Shown in pieces: positions 1-7,826 of a stretch of DNA of 16,087 bases. Every line of letters begins with the position of its first letter. Position 1 is the first letter of the stretch. Under the pieces are notes generated by a model. The model worked only from the letters and a program-made list of their open reading frames with translations, was not told the origin of the DNA and made no database searches. The DNA comes from JAEUKQ01 sp964414755. Its GTDB lineage: Bacteria; Pseudomonadota; Alphaproteobacteria; JAEUKQ01. The position numbers were made by a program, and so were the translations under genes. The stretch covers positions 1 to 16,087 of the forward strand of contig CAYPXH010000029.1 of NCBI GenBank assembly GCA_964414755.1. Direction: 5' to 3'.

Positions 1-29
1 CCCCCTAACCACCCCTCCTATCCCTTCCC
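1..29 (-). other. Potential G-quadruplex motif at the left window edge
   Basis: Read on the minus strand, this stretch has four G runs of 3, 3, 4 and 5 bases separated by loops of 2, 6 and 6 bases. That fits the usual G3+N1-7 quadruplex pattern. The plus strand has no G for the first 40 bases and is mostly C and T, in sharp contrast to the AT-rich DNA that follows. Only the pattern is seen; folding and any role are inference. Confidence 0.4.
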
Positions 30-370
30 TCTCTCCTCACTTGTCATACAACATCATAAAGATTTTTTATCTCTTCATGTAAAAGCCCGACCTGTTCTAA
101 TGATCAGTTTAATACTTGTCAACTACTTTCTATATCTTTAAAAAAAATAATTCTATTATGCAGTAAATAAAGCCTGCAACCTTATTGAGAAAATATTAGG
201 CATATGAACTTAGATAGCACCGTCTAGGTGATAAATATTTAAGCTAAATCCGAACTATGAAATTGTCGAGAATAATTTAATCGATTGGCAAAAAACGGTT
301 TTTCTTATATCCTACATGCGTGTAAATTATTTGTTAGACAATATTTATTTGCATGTACGCATTTATAAGC

Positions 371-375
371 GGGAG
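371..375 (+). promoter_or_regulatory. Ribosome binding site fixing a TTG start
   Basis: GGGAG lies 5 bases upstream of the TTG at 381. No ATG lies in frame at a suitable distance before the membrane segment, so this site supports TTG as the true start of the M23 peptidase gene. Confidence 0.65.
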
Positions 376-380
376 TCGTT

Positions 381-1841
381 TTGACAGCTAAAATTCTAAC
401 GTCACGCAGACTATATCTGTATATTTTCTTGGCTATGATGATGACCCTAACAGGTATAGTATTGATTGACAATGGTGATACCAATAATCGTATAATTCCT
501 GATTCACTTGTAAATATAGATATCTCGAATCAGAGTATTACCCCTCTATATCAAGAACCGACCATAAACAGTGTTTTGGTCAATAAAGCCGTAATTTTGG
601 CAAACAATCATTTGTTTGACCTACCGTCTTGGTTGCTCTTTAAGCCGATTACACTGGTCAGTTATGACATAATATTACCTTTTACTGTAAAAAGCCCGCA
701 AGAGCATATTGTTAAAAAAGGGGAAACCTTAGACAAAATACTACGTAACTATGGCCTTGATGCTGAAACTGCGCAGTCTTTTATTACAGAAATAAAAAAA
801 TACTTTAGGCCTACTGATTTGCATATTGGTCAGAAACTGTCCCTAATCTTGGAACCTTTTTACAATAAGGAAAAAATTTCCTACCGCCTCCAATCGCTTT
901 TTATACCTACGAAATCCCTAGAAACCGTTGTCGTTTGGCGTGATAACCAAGAACAGCTTTTTTCAGAAAAATTAACCCAACCTAGCTATGAGGTTGAATA
1001 CCATTTCAAAGGTCAGATTAACGGAAGCATAGCAGAAACTGCCCAAAACAATAGAATTCCTTACCCAATTGTTGACCAATTAATTAAAGCTTTCAGCCAC
1101 GAAGTTGATTTCCAGCGGGATATTTACCCAAACGCCACTTTTGAAATAATTTATACCTTACACATAGACGTAAATAACCGCTTAATTAAGCCTGGTACAA
1201 TGTCTTATGCGAATCTAGAAATAGTTCCAGACAATAAAAATCTGGAAATCTTTGCTTATATTAGAGACTCGGAAATGACATTTTTTCACCGTGATGGAAC
1301 AAGTGCACGTCGCTTTCTGCTTAAAACACCGCTAGACGGTGGACGCATTAGTTCAGGCTATGGCATGCGCCACCACCCAGTATTAGGTTATTCTCGCATG
1401 CACAAGGGCATTGATTTTGCAGCACCTATTGGAACCGTAATTTATGCCGCTGGTAATGGCACAGTTACTGTCATGGAATACCGTAAGGGATATGGTAATC
1501 TTATTCGCATTCAGCATAATAACCAATATACAACGGCTTATGCCCACCTAAATGCTTTTGCCAAAAATTTAAAGACCGGACAATCCGTTAAACAAGGACA
1601 AATAATTGGGTATGTTGGAAGAACAGGTCTTGCAACAGGACCTCACCTGCATTTTGAGGTTCTAAAAGACGGACAACACATTAATCCAACCCAACTGAAA
1701 TTTGGAACACAAGAAAAACTTAGTAATGATGCGTTAAAAAATTTTTTAAAGAGGGTCGAGGCTATTGACAAAAAACGCAGCCAACAGCCTCGATTACCTT
1801 CGAGTATTGTTGAAACAACCAAAGTTAGGACTAATAATTAG
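381..1841 (+). CDS. Membrane-anchored M23 (LytM-type) metallopeptidase, MepM/YebA-like
   Basis: This is a predicted zinc endopeptidase that cuts peptide cross-links in peptidoglycan, acting in the periplasm from an inner-membrane anchor. The 486-residue protein has one hydrophobic segment at about residues 10-29 and a LysM/OapA-like domain at about 108-160 (HIVKKGETLDKIL). A middle domain follows, then a C-terminal M23 domain at about 317-440. The zinc ligands H341 and D345 (HKGIDF) and H424 are present, as are the catalytic histidines H389 (YAHL) and H422 (HLHFE), so the enzyme should be active. Translation starts at TTG with a good upstream GGGAG. The gene converges on clpB with a 33-bp gap. 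A role in cell elongation or septation is likely from the family, but substrate and regulation cannot be read from the sequence. Confidence 0.9.
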   Translation: MTAKILTSRRLYLYIFLAMMMTLTGIVLIDNGDTNNRIIPDSLVNIDISNQSITPLYQEPTINSVLVNKAVILANNHLFDLPSWLLFKPITLVSYDIILPFTVKSPQEHIVKKGETLDKILRNYGLDAETAQSFITEIKKYFRPTDLHIGQKLSLILEPFYNKEKISYRLQSLFIPTKSLETVVVWRDNQEQLFSEKLTQPSYEVEYHFKGQINGSIAETAQNNRIPYPIVDQLIKAFSHEVDFQRDIYPNATFEIIYTLHIDVNNRLIKPGTMSYANLEIVPDNKNLEIFAYIRDSEMTFFHRDGTSARRFLLKTPLDGGRISSGYGMRHHPVLGYSRMHKGIDFAAPIGTVIYAAGNGTVTVMEYRKGYGNLIRIQHNNQYTTAYAHLNAFAKNLKTGQSVKQGQIIGYVGRTGLATGPHLHFEVLKDGQHINPTQLKFGTQEKLSNDALKNFLKRVEAIDKKRSQQPRLPSSIVETTKVRTNN

Positions 1842-1874
1842 ATCATTTACCACAATGGTACTTTGATGATTTGT

Positions 1875-4472
1875 TTATTTAGCTTTTTTCCGCTCAGATT
1901 TAACGCTAAATGCTAATCCCTGATCATTGGCAGAAACATCAATAGTTTGCCCATCGCGGATTTCACCCCTAATAATCAGATCTGCTAATTTGTCCTGTAG
2001 GTAGCGCTGAATAACCCTTTTTAAAGGCCTGGCACCATAGGTTGGGTCATAACCAGCATCGGCAAGCCAATTTTTTGCTTTTTCATCTAGATGAAGACTA
2101 ATTTGCTTTTCGGCCAACAGTTGGCGCAGCCTATTGAGCTGAATATCAACAACTGTTGCCATGTTTTCACGCCCTAGTCGGTGAAACAGAATGATATCAT
2201 CAAGACGGTTTAAAAATTCCGGTCGAAAAGCCCGCCGTACAATAGCCATTACCTGGTCACGAAGTTGAGGGTTATCCTCAGAACGTGCATGATTAGCAAG
2301 AATTTCACTACCAAGATTTGAGGTAAGAATAATTAGTGTATTACGAAAATCAACTGTGCGGCCTTGCCCATCTGTTAACCGCCCATCGTCTAAAACCTGT
2401 AGCAAAATGTTAAAAACATCCGGATGTGCTTTTTCAATCTCATCAAATAAAATAACCCTATAAGGTCGGCGCCTTACCGCTTCGGTAAGCGCACCACCCT
2501 CATCATAGCCAATATAACCCGGAGGAGCACCGATTAAGCGTGAAACCGAATGTTTTTCCATATATTCCGACATATCAATACGTAACATAGCACTTTCATC
2601 ATCAAACAGAAATGAGGCCACAGCTTTTGATAATTCGGTTTTTCCAACACCGGTTGGCCCTAAAAACATGAAAGACCCGATCGGGCGGTTGCTATCTTGT
2701 AATCCGGCCCGCGACCGCCGAACAGCATTGGCCAAGGCAATAATAGCCTCTTCCTGACCCACCACTCTTTGCCGCAGCTTTTCTTCCATTTGAATCAGCC
2801 GGCTACGCTCGCTTTCCAACATTTTTTCAACCGGAATGCCTGTCCAGCGTGAGACAACCGATGCAATTTCTTTATCAGTAACAACCTCGTTAAGCATCTG
2901 ATGCTGACTAATTTCTTGTGACTTCTCAAGCTTACTAACCAACTCCGGAATAATACCATAAGTTAATTCGCCTGCCCGAGCTAAATCACCCCGCCGTTGG
3001 GCTTGCTCAAGTTCAGCGCGCCCCTGCTCTAGCTGTTCTTTTAATTTATTAACAGATGCAAGTTTTGATTTTTCTTTTTGCCATTTTGTAGTTAATTCGG
3101 CTGACTGGGATTCAAGCCTAGACAGTTCATCCATCAATTTTTGCAAACGCTCGCGTGAAACGGCATCAGTTTCTTTTTTAAGGGCTTCTCGTTCTATCTT
3201 AAGCTGCATTAAGCGTCGATCGATTTCATCAATTTGCTCAGGCTTAGAATCAACTGCCATGCGCAAACGACTACTTGCTTCATCCACCAAATCTATAGCT
3301 TTATCTGGCAAGAAACGATCGGTAATATACCTGTTGGATAGAGTGGCCGCCGCAACTAATGCTGCATCCGTGATACGAATTCCATGATGTAATTCGTATT
3401 TTTCTTTTAAGCCCCGCAAAATAGAAATGGTATCAGCAACAGTTGGTTCACTGACAAAAACCGGCTGAAACCGTCGCGCTAAAGCAGCATCTTTTTCAAT
3501 ATGCTTGCGATATTCATCCAGGGTTGTAGCGCCAACACAATGAAGTTCTCCGCGCGCTAACGCTGGCTTCAGCATGTTTGATGCATCCATAGAGCCCTCG
3601 GCTTTACCAGCCCCAACAAGCGTATGCAATTCATCAATAAAAAGGATAATTTGGCCATCAGCCGCTGATATCTCGTGTAAAACCGCCTTTAAACGTTCTT
3701 CAAATTCACCCCGAAACTTCGCTCCAGCGATTAAAGCACCTAAGTCTAAAGAAACTAATTTTTTATCTTTTAGACTTTCGGGGACATCACCATTTACGAT
3801 ACGTAAGGCTAATCCCTCAACAATTGCTGTCTTTCCAACACCAGGTTCTCCAATAAGAACTGGGTTGTTTTTTGTCCGGCGTGAAAGAACCTGAATTGTA
3901 CGTCTAATCTCTTCATCTCGTCCAATCACTGGATCTAACTTGCTATCACGCGCCGCTTGGGTTAGATCACGACCATATTTTTTCAGCGCGTCATAGTTTT
4001 CCTCAGCATTTGCCGACTGGACTGAGCGTCCTTTGCGCAGGTTATTAATAGCCATATTAAGTTTTTGAGGTGTGACACCGCTTTTAGCCAAAATACCAGC
4101 TGCCCCTGTGGTACTGGTCATAGAAATAGCAAGCAACAACCTTTCCACCGTTACAAAACTATCACCTGCTTTTTCGGCAAGTTTTTCTGCTGCATCGAGA
4201 ATGCGTGCCAATTCAGGATCAAGATGCAGCGAGCCAGCCCCACTTCCCTCAACTTTTGGTAATTTTCCAACGGCCGATTGAACCTGCTGTAGAATTTGCT
4301 CTGGCTCGGCGCCAATTGTTTGTAACAAGTTGTGGGTATGCTTATCTTTGTCTTCAAGCAAACTTTGTAACAAGTGATCAGCAGTTAACCGTTGATGACC
4401 ACTTCGTTGAGCAAGCTGTTGAGCTGCTTGTAACATTATTTGCGATTTTTGTGTGTATTTGTCTGCGTTCAT
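1875..4472 (-). CDS. clpB: ATP-dependent disaggregase ClpB (Hsp104 family)
   Basis: ClpB is a cytoplasmic hexameric AAA+ machine that, with DnaK, DnaJ and GrpE, pulls proteins out of aggregates after heat stress. The 865-residue product has the family's usual length. It shows two N-terminal Clp repeats (about 1-145), a first AAA domain with Walker A GEPGVGKT near residue 208, and a coiled-coil middle domain at about 410-520, which separates ClpB from ClpA and ClpC. The second AAA domain has GPTGVGKT near residue 605 with IRPIGSFMFLG-like surroundings, followed by the C-terminal small domain (YGARPLKR). ATG at 4472 is preceded by AGAGGG. A sigma-32-like promoter lies about 110 bases upstream. 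It is monocistronic and intact, and convergent with the M23 gene. Confidence 0.97.
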   Translation of the reverse strand: MNADKYTQKSQIMLQAAQQLAQRSGHQRLTADHLLQSLLEDKDKHTHNLLQTIGAEPEQILQQVQSAVGKLPKVEGSGAGSLHLDPELARILDAAEKLAEKAGDSFVTVERLLLAISMTSTTGAAGILAKSGVTPQKLNMAINNLRKGRSVQSANAEENYDALKKYGRDLTQAARDSKLDPVIGRDEEIRRTIQVLSRRTKNNPVLIGEPGVGKTAIVEGLALRIVNGDVPESLKDKKLVSLDLGALIAGAKFRGEFEERLKAVLHEISAADGQIILFIDELHTLVGAGKAEGSMDASNMLKPALARGELHCVGATTLDEYRKHIEKDAALARRFQPVFVSEPTVADTISILRGLKEKYELHHGIRITDAALVAAATLSNRYITDRFLPDKAIDLVDEASSRLRMAVDSKPEQIDEIDRRLMQLKIEREALKKETDAVSRERLQKLMDELSRLESQSAELTTKWQKEKSKLASVNKLKEQLEQGRAELEQAQRRGDLARAGELTYGIIPELVSKLEKSQEISQHQMLNEVVTDKEIASVVSRWTGIPVEKMLESERSRLIQMEEKLRQRVVGQEEAIIALANAVRRSRAGLQDSNRPIGSFMFLGPTGVGKTELSKAVASFLFDDESAMLRIDMSEYMEKHSVSRLIGAPPGYIGYDEGGALTEAVRRRPYRVILFDEIEKAHPDVFNILLQVLDDGRLTDGQGRTVDFRNTLIILTSNLGSEILANHARSEDNPQLRDQVMAIVRRAFRPEFLNRLDDIILFHRLGRENMATVVDIQLNRLRQLLAEKQISLHLDEKAKNWLADAGYDPTYGARPLKRVIQRYLQDKLADLIIRGEIRDGQTIDVSANDQGLAFSVKSERKKAK

Positions 4473-4583
4473 TTATATTGCCCTCTTTTGACAATGCCTA
4501 CTTGGTAGCACATTGTTATTGATGCCTATGGTCTAGAAGACAGCAATTAAAACTGTTTATTGGACTTACTAAACCTAATTATG

Positions 4584-4612
4584 AAATGGGTAGAGTTGAT
4601 ATAAAACACAAG
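4584..4612 (-). promoter_or_regulatory. Candidate sigma-32 (RpoH) heat-shock promoter of clpB
   Basis: On the minus strand, CTTGTGT (4612-4606) is followed after 14 bases by ACCCATTT (4591-4584). The RpoH consensus is CTTGAAA, 11-16 bases, CCCCATNT, so both boxes and the spacing fit well. Transcription would start near 4577 and leave an untranslated leader of about 100 bases before the clpB ATG. That clpB is heat-shock controlled is established for proteobacteria; use of this particular site is inferred. Confidence 0.55.
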
Positions 4613-4675
4613 TGCCTCGATTATAGGGTTAAAAATTTTTTCAATTAATTTCTGCTTAACAACCTGCATTTTTTT

Positions 4676-4693
4676 GTGGTGCTATAATACCAC
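4676..4693. repeat. Short dyad around a TATAAT hexamer
   Basis: GTGGT at 4676-4680 and ACCAC at 4689-4693 form a 5-bp inverted repeat flanking GCTATAAT. It sits between the divergent clpB and rplM promoters. The centre matches a -10 box, but no acceptable -35 box is found at 16-18 bases upstream. It could be an operator or chance. Confidence 0.2.
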
Positions 4694-4715
4694 AAGCTAT
4701 AACCCCAGAGAGTTC

Positions 4716-4743
4716 TTGACTTTGCAAAAATATTTGCTACAAG
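4716..4743 (+). promoter_or_regulatory. Candidate sigma-70 promoter for rplM-rpsI
   Basis: CTTGACT with the -35 hexamer TTGACT at 4716-4721 is followed after 16 bases by TACAAG at 4738-4743. The -35 box is near perfect and the -10 box matches 4 of 6 positions. CTTGAC is a typical alphaproteobacterial -35 element. Transcription would begin about 35 bases before the rplM start codon. Confidence 0.45.
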
Positions 4744-4783
4744 TTCACGGATCGTAGTGATCATTTTATAGGATCAAAATATT

Positions 4784-5257
4784 ATGTTAAAAACTTTTTC
4801 CGCTACCCCAGCCGATATCCAAAAGAAATGGATTGTGGTTGACGCTGAGGGTGTTGTCTTAGGCAGATTGGCCAGCATTGTTGCTGCCCGCCTACGTGGT
4901 AAACACAAAACAACATATACACCCCATATGGACTGTGGGGATAACGTAATTGTTATCAACGCAGCCAAAGTTAAAGTTACCGGAAACAAATACGAAGACA
5001 AAAAGTTTTACTGGCACACGGGCTACCCTGGTGGCATAAAGGTAAAAACCATACGTGAGATTATTGAAGGTAAATTTCCAGAGCGCGTAATTGTTAATGC
5101 TGTGCGACGCATGCTGCCCCGCGAACCACTTGGTCGGCAACAAATGCGTAACTTGCGGGTTTATGCCGGGGCTGAGCACCCTCATGGTGGAAGCAATCCC
5201 GAAGTTTTAAATGTTGCAGCAATGAATCCAAAAAACAAAAGGGATGGTAACGTATGA
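4784..5257 (+). CDS. rplM: 50S ribosomal protein L13
   Basis: L13 is an early-assembly protein of the large ribosomal subunit that binds 23S rRNA. The 157-residue product carries the family pattern throughout: KKWIVVDAEG near the start, LGRLAS, RGKHKTTYTPHMDCGD, then YWHTGYPGG and the RMLPREPLGR motif near residue 110. It is slightly longer at the C-terminus than the E. coli protein. ATG at 4784 is preceded by TAGGA. Its TGA overlaps the rpsI start (ATGA), giving translational coupling. The rplM-rpsI pair is conserved across bacteria. In E. coli L13 represses its own operon; whether this happens here cannot be seen. Confidence 0.97.
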   Translation: MLKTFSATPADIQKKWIVVDAEGVVLGRLASIVAARLRGKHKTTYTPHMDCGDNVIVINAAKVKVTGNKYEDKKFYWHTGYPGGIKVKTIREIIEGKFPERVIVNAVRRMLPREPLGRQQMRNLRVYAGAEHPHGGSNPEVLNVAAMNPKNKRDGNV

Positions 5258-5733
5258 GCCCGCAATCACAGACTTTATCAAGCTTAAAAAATCTGAAACA
5301 GGCTAACACCGTTTTGGATACGACAACCCGACCAAAACTTGATGATTTAGGTCGTTCTTATGCAACTGGCAAACGTAAAAATGCCGTTGCCCGTGTTTGG
5401 TTGAAACGTGGATCAGGTAAAATTGTTGTTAATGGTCGGGATATTGGTACATATTTTGCACGTCCTGTTTTACAAATGATTATTAATCAACCATTTGTGA
5501 CTTCTAATCGTAGTGGCCAATACGATGTTATGTGCACCGTTCTTGGTGGCGGTTTATCGGGACAGGCCGGCGCTGTACGCCACGGAATTAGCAGGGCTTT
5601 AACTTACTATGAACCGGATTTACGTTCGGTTCTTAAAGCTGGTGGTTTCTTGACACGTGATAGTCGCGTCGTTGAACGCAAGAAATATGGTAAAGCAAAA
5701 GCCAGAAGAAGCTTCCAGTTCTCGAAACGTTAG
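5254..5733 (+). CDS. rpsI: 30S ribosomal protein S9
   Basis: S9 is a small-subunit head protein whose C-terminal tail reaches the P-site tRNA. The 159-residue product has the core from about residue 30 (ATGKRKNAVARVWLKRGSGK) through GGGLSGQAGAVRHGI to the canonical basic tail ending ARRSFQFSKR. The N-terminal extension of about 30 residues relative to E. coli S9 is common in alphaproteobacteria. The start overlaps the rplM stop by 4 bp and is preceded by GGGATGG. A strong hairpin terminator follows about 20 bases after the stop. Confidence 0.97.
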   Translation: MSPQSQTLSSLKNLKQANTVLDTTTRPKLDDLGRSYATGKRKNAVARVWLKRGSGKIVVNGRDIGTYFARPVLQMIINQPFVTSNRSGQYDVMCTVLGGGLSGQAGAVRHGISRALTYYEPDLRSVLKAGGFLTRDSRVVERKKYGKAKARRSFQFSKR

Positions 5734-5753
5734 GTTTTTTGTGTTGTTTTTGC

Positions 5754-5781
5754 AAAACGCCCGGATTTTCCGGGCGTTTTT
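5754..5781 (+). terminator. Rho-independent terminator of rplM-rpsI
   Basis: ACGCCCGGA (5757-5765) and TCCGGGCGT (5769-5777) form a 9-bp GC-rich stem with a TTT loop, extended by flanking AAA/TTT pairs and followed by TTTTTATTT. It closes the ribosomal protein operon before argC. Confidence 0.9.
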
Positions 5782-5864
5782 ATTTGACCTTAACCCCTTG
5801 TGATTCTTATAAACATAACACATAGTGTTTTCGTGCGTATTGTTTTCAATAATTAGGAACAACT

Positions 5865-6914
5865 ATGAGCAATCATGATAATCTTAGAATAGGAATTTTA
5901 GGGGCCAGTGGTTACACAGGTGGTGAGCTGCTTCGTCTTCTGAGCCGCCATCCAAAAACATATATCAGCTCAGTTAGTGCTGAAAAACATGCTGGAAAGG
6001 CCGTCGCTGAGATATTCCCACAATTTGGTCACCTGAATCTGCCAATATTACAAAAAATTGATGATTTCCAGTGGGATTCGCTTGATCTAGTTTTCTGTGC
6101 CTTACCGCACGGCATGACCCAAGAGTTAGCTACCCGCCTTCCTAAAAATATAAAAGTTATCGATTTATCTGCAGACTTTAGATTACGGCAACCTTCTTTA
6201 TATCAGCATTGGTATGGCCACCCCCATCGTGCCCTAGACCTTCAAGCCCAAGCCGTTTATGGATTAAGCGAGGTTTACCGCCATGAAATTGCACGCGCAA
6301 CACTCGTGGCTTGTCCAGGCTGTTACCCAACCGCAGCCCAGTTGGCACTAATCCCATTATTAAAAGACGGCTTAATTGAGACAACACCGATAATGATCGA
6401 TGCTAAATCTGGTATAAGTGGCGCCGGGCGCGAGTTAAAACAAAACAGCTTGTTTTGTGAAACAACCGAAGGAATCCATGCGTATGGTGTTAACGGGCAC
6501 CGCCATATGCCAGAAATCGAACAAGGCTTAAGTGATGCCGCTGGGAAACCGGTAGGTATTAGCTTTATACCCCACCTTGTTCCAATGAGTCGAGGAATTT
6601 TAGAAACAATTTACGTACGATTACCTCTGGATGTTACCGCGATAGCTATCCGCGAATGTTGGCTTAAAACCTATAAAAACAGTCATTTTATCGATATATT
6701 TCCGGTAGGTTCTTCCCCTGAAACCCGCCATGTTCGCGGCACAAATCGATGTGCTATGTCGGTTTTAAATAACCCAATTCCTGGATATGCAACTATTCTG
6801 GTAACAATTGACAATCTGGTGAAAGGTGCCTCAGGTCAAGCCATTCAAAACATGAATATTATGATGGGTTATCCAGAAAACCTTGGGCTTGAGCATATCG
6901 CTTTATTTCCCTAG
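5865..6914 (+). CDS. argC: N-acetyl-gamma-glutamyl-phosphate reductase
   Basis: ArgC catalyses the NADPH-dependent reduction of N-acetylglutamyl phosphate to the semialdehyde, the third step of arginine (ornithine) synthesis, in the cytoplasm. The 349-residue protein starts with a dinucleotide-binding loop, GILGASGYTGGELLRLL. It has the active-site cysteine C153 in CPGCYPTA and the conserved histidine stretch NGHRHMPEIEQ near residue 210, plus a C-terminal NLVKGASGQAIQNMN motif. ATG at 5865 has AGGAA 5 bases upstream. Placement after rpsI is a common alphaproteobacterial arrangement. Its integrity argues that the organism makes its own arginine, unlike most reduced intracellular alphaproteobacteria; that is inference from one gene. 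Confidence 0.96.
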   Translation: MSNHDNLRIGILGASGYTGGELLRLLSRHPKTYISSVSAEKHAGKAVAEIFPQFGHLNLPILQKIDDFQWDSLDLVFCALPHGMTQELATRLPKNIKVIDLSADFRLRQPSLYQHWYGHPHRALDLQAQAVYGLSEVYRHEIARATLVACPGCYPTAAQLALIPLLKDGLIETTPIMIDAKSGISGAGRELKQNSLFCETTEGIHAYGVNGHRHMPEIEQGLSDAAGKPVGISFIPHLVPMSRGILETIYVRLPLDVTAIAIRECWLKTYKNSHFIDIFPVGSSPETRHVRGTNRCAMSVLNNPIPGYATILVTIDNLVKGASGQAIQNMNIMMGYPENLGLEHIALFP

Positions 6915-6926
6915 GCAAGGCACAAA

Positions 6927-7088
6927 ATGACCAACAAAATCAACTCTGAGAAGACTGGAAACAAGCAACAGCAAAAAAAGCTTCGTCTTGAAAAGGCTTT
7001 GCGGTCTAATTTGCACCGGCGCCGCACACAGCTACATGCGCGCACGAACAATAATTCAAATCGACCAGTGGTTAAAGATATAGCGTAA
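6927..7088 (+). CDS. Small basic hypothetical protein (53 residues)
   Basis: This short reading frame begins at ATG 6927, 12 bases after the argC stop, with AAGG at 6917-6920 as a possible ribosome binding site. The product is highly basic (about ten Arg or Lys between residues 17 and 39), has no cysteine or membrane segment, and contains the run LRLEKALRSNLHRRRTQLHAR. It resembles short proteins ending in an ALxxNLxRRKxQ motif that I recall near murA in Rhodospirillales; this is from memory, not a search. The close spacing suggests co-transcription with argC. A nucleic-acid or ribosome contact would suit its charge but is unproven. Confidence 0.6.
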   Translation: MTNKINSEKTGNKQQQKKLRLEKALRSNLHRRRTQLHARTNNNSNRPVVKDIA

Positions 7089-7113
7089 CAATATAATTGC
7101 ACATGGTATTTCT

Positions 7114-7135
7114 TAAAAATAAACCTTTATTTTTA
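7114..7135. repeat. Perfect all-A/T inverted repeat with CC centre
   Basis: TAAAAATAAA and TTTATTTTTA form a 10-bp perfect inverted repeat around CC, 26 bases after the small gene. It could act as a weak bidirectional terminator or a protein site. With a 2-base loop and no G/C pairs it would be a poor hairpin. Confidence 0.3.
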
Positions 7136-7211
7136 TCAAATAATCAGCCAGAATTTCGCTATTATCTTTGTTAAATTAAGCTTGCTAATTTTAAAGTGTA
7201 TAGGAAGTATC

Positions 7212-7766
7212 ATGGCTATTATGCCCGACCACTGGATTAGAAAAATGGCTGAAGAGAAAGCGATGATCGAACCGTTTGTTCATCGCCAACAACGACAGGG
7301 GGTGATTTCTTATGGTTTATCATCCTATGGGTATGATGCGCGCGTAGCTGAAGAATTCAAAATTTTCACTAATGTTGATAACGCCCTTGTTGACCCTAAG
7401 AATTTTTCAGCAACAAGCTTTGTCGAGCGCACAAATTCCGTGTGCATTATTCCGCCCAATAGCTTTGTTTTAGCACGTACTGTTGAATATTTTCGTATCC
7501 CACGCGATGTATTGGTTATCTGTCTTGGGAAATCTACCTATGCGCGTTGTGGAATAATTGTAAATGTTACGCCCTTAGAGCCGGAATGGGAAGGACATGT
7601 AACACTTGAATTTTCAAATACGACACCCCTACCTGCAAAAATCTATGCACATGAGGGGGCATGTCAGTTTTTATTTTTGCGCGGTGATAGTGCTTGTGAG
7701 GTTTCATACGCCGACCGCAGTGGCAAATACATGAAGCAAAAAGGTGTAACCCTGCCTAAAATATAG
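7212..7766 (+). CDS. dcd: dCTP deaminase
   Basis: Dcd converts dCTP to dUTP plus ammonia, feeding dUMP and then dTMP synthesis. The product is 184 residues from ATG at 7212, which has AGGAAG (7202-7207) upstream and begins MAIMPDHWIRKMA, the usual start for the family. An in-frame TTG at 7182 would add 10 residues but lacks support. Family motifs are the substrate-binding LGKSTYARCG and the EGHVTLEFSN stretch, where E133 is the probable catalytic glutamate, followed by GACQFLFLRG. The C-terminus ends YADRSGKYMKQKGVTLPKI, like full-length Dcd. It lies between the small basic protein gene and murA. Confidence 0.95.
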   Translation: MAIMPDHWIRKMAEEKAMIEPFVHRQQRQGVISYGLSSYGYDARVAEEFKIFTNVDNALVDPKNFSATSFVERTNSVCIIPPNSFVLARTVEYFRIPRDVLVICLGKSTYARCGIIVNVTPLEPEWEGHVTLEFSNTTPLPAKIYAHEGACQFLFLRGDSACEVSYADRSGKYMKQKGVTLPKI

Positions 7767-7826
7767 AATTAATATAATTTTACCATTTAACATCGTTTAA
7801 TTCTCTAACAAAAGATCAGGCCAATT

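Larger units (their letters stand above)
1..380. other. Non-coding region upstream of the M23 peptidase gene
   Basis: I see no credible gene, tRNA or mobile element here. After the C-rich first 50 bases the DNA becomes very AT-rich. The only structure I noticed is a 7-bp inverted repeat, TACATGC at 313-319 and GCATGTA at 351-357, just before the ribosome binding site of the next gene. It is too short to assign a role. I could not pick a convincing promoter for the gene at 381. Confidence 0.5.

Noticed and set aside
1848..1860. TACCA/TGGTA hairpin between the M23 gene and clpB as a bidirectional terminator
   Set aside because: The stem is only 5 bp with no clear T tract on either side; too weak to call.
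3574..4522. Several open frames of 65-106 codons antisense to clpB
   Set aside because: They lie opposite a fully conserved clpB, show no family features, and have no ribosome binding sites.
4774..5309. Antisense frames over rplM and the start of rpsI
   Set aside because: Shadows of the ribosomal protein genes, whose protein motifs are unmistakable.
6911..7102. Minus-strand frame opposite the small basic protein
   Set aside because: Cysteine- and arginine-rich translation with no family likeness; the plus-strand frame has better spacing and composition.
7182..7211. Upstream TTG start for dcd
   Set aside because: It would add 10 residues not seen in the family, while ATG 7212 has a good ribosome binding site and the usual MxIMPDxWI start.
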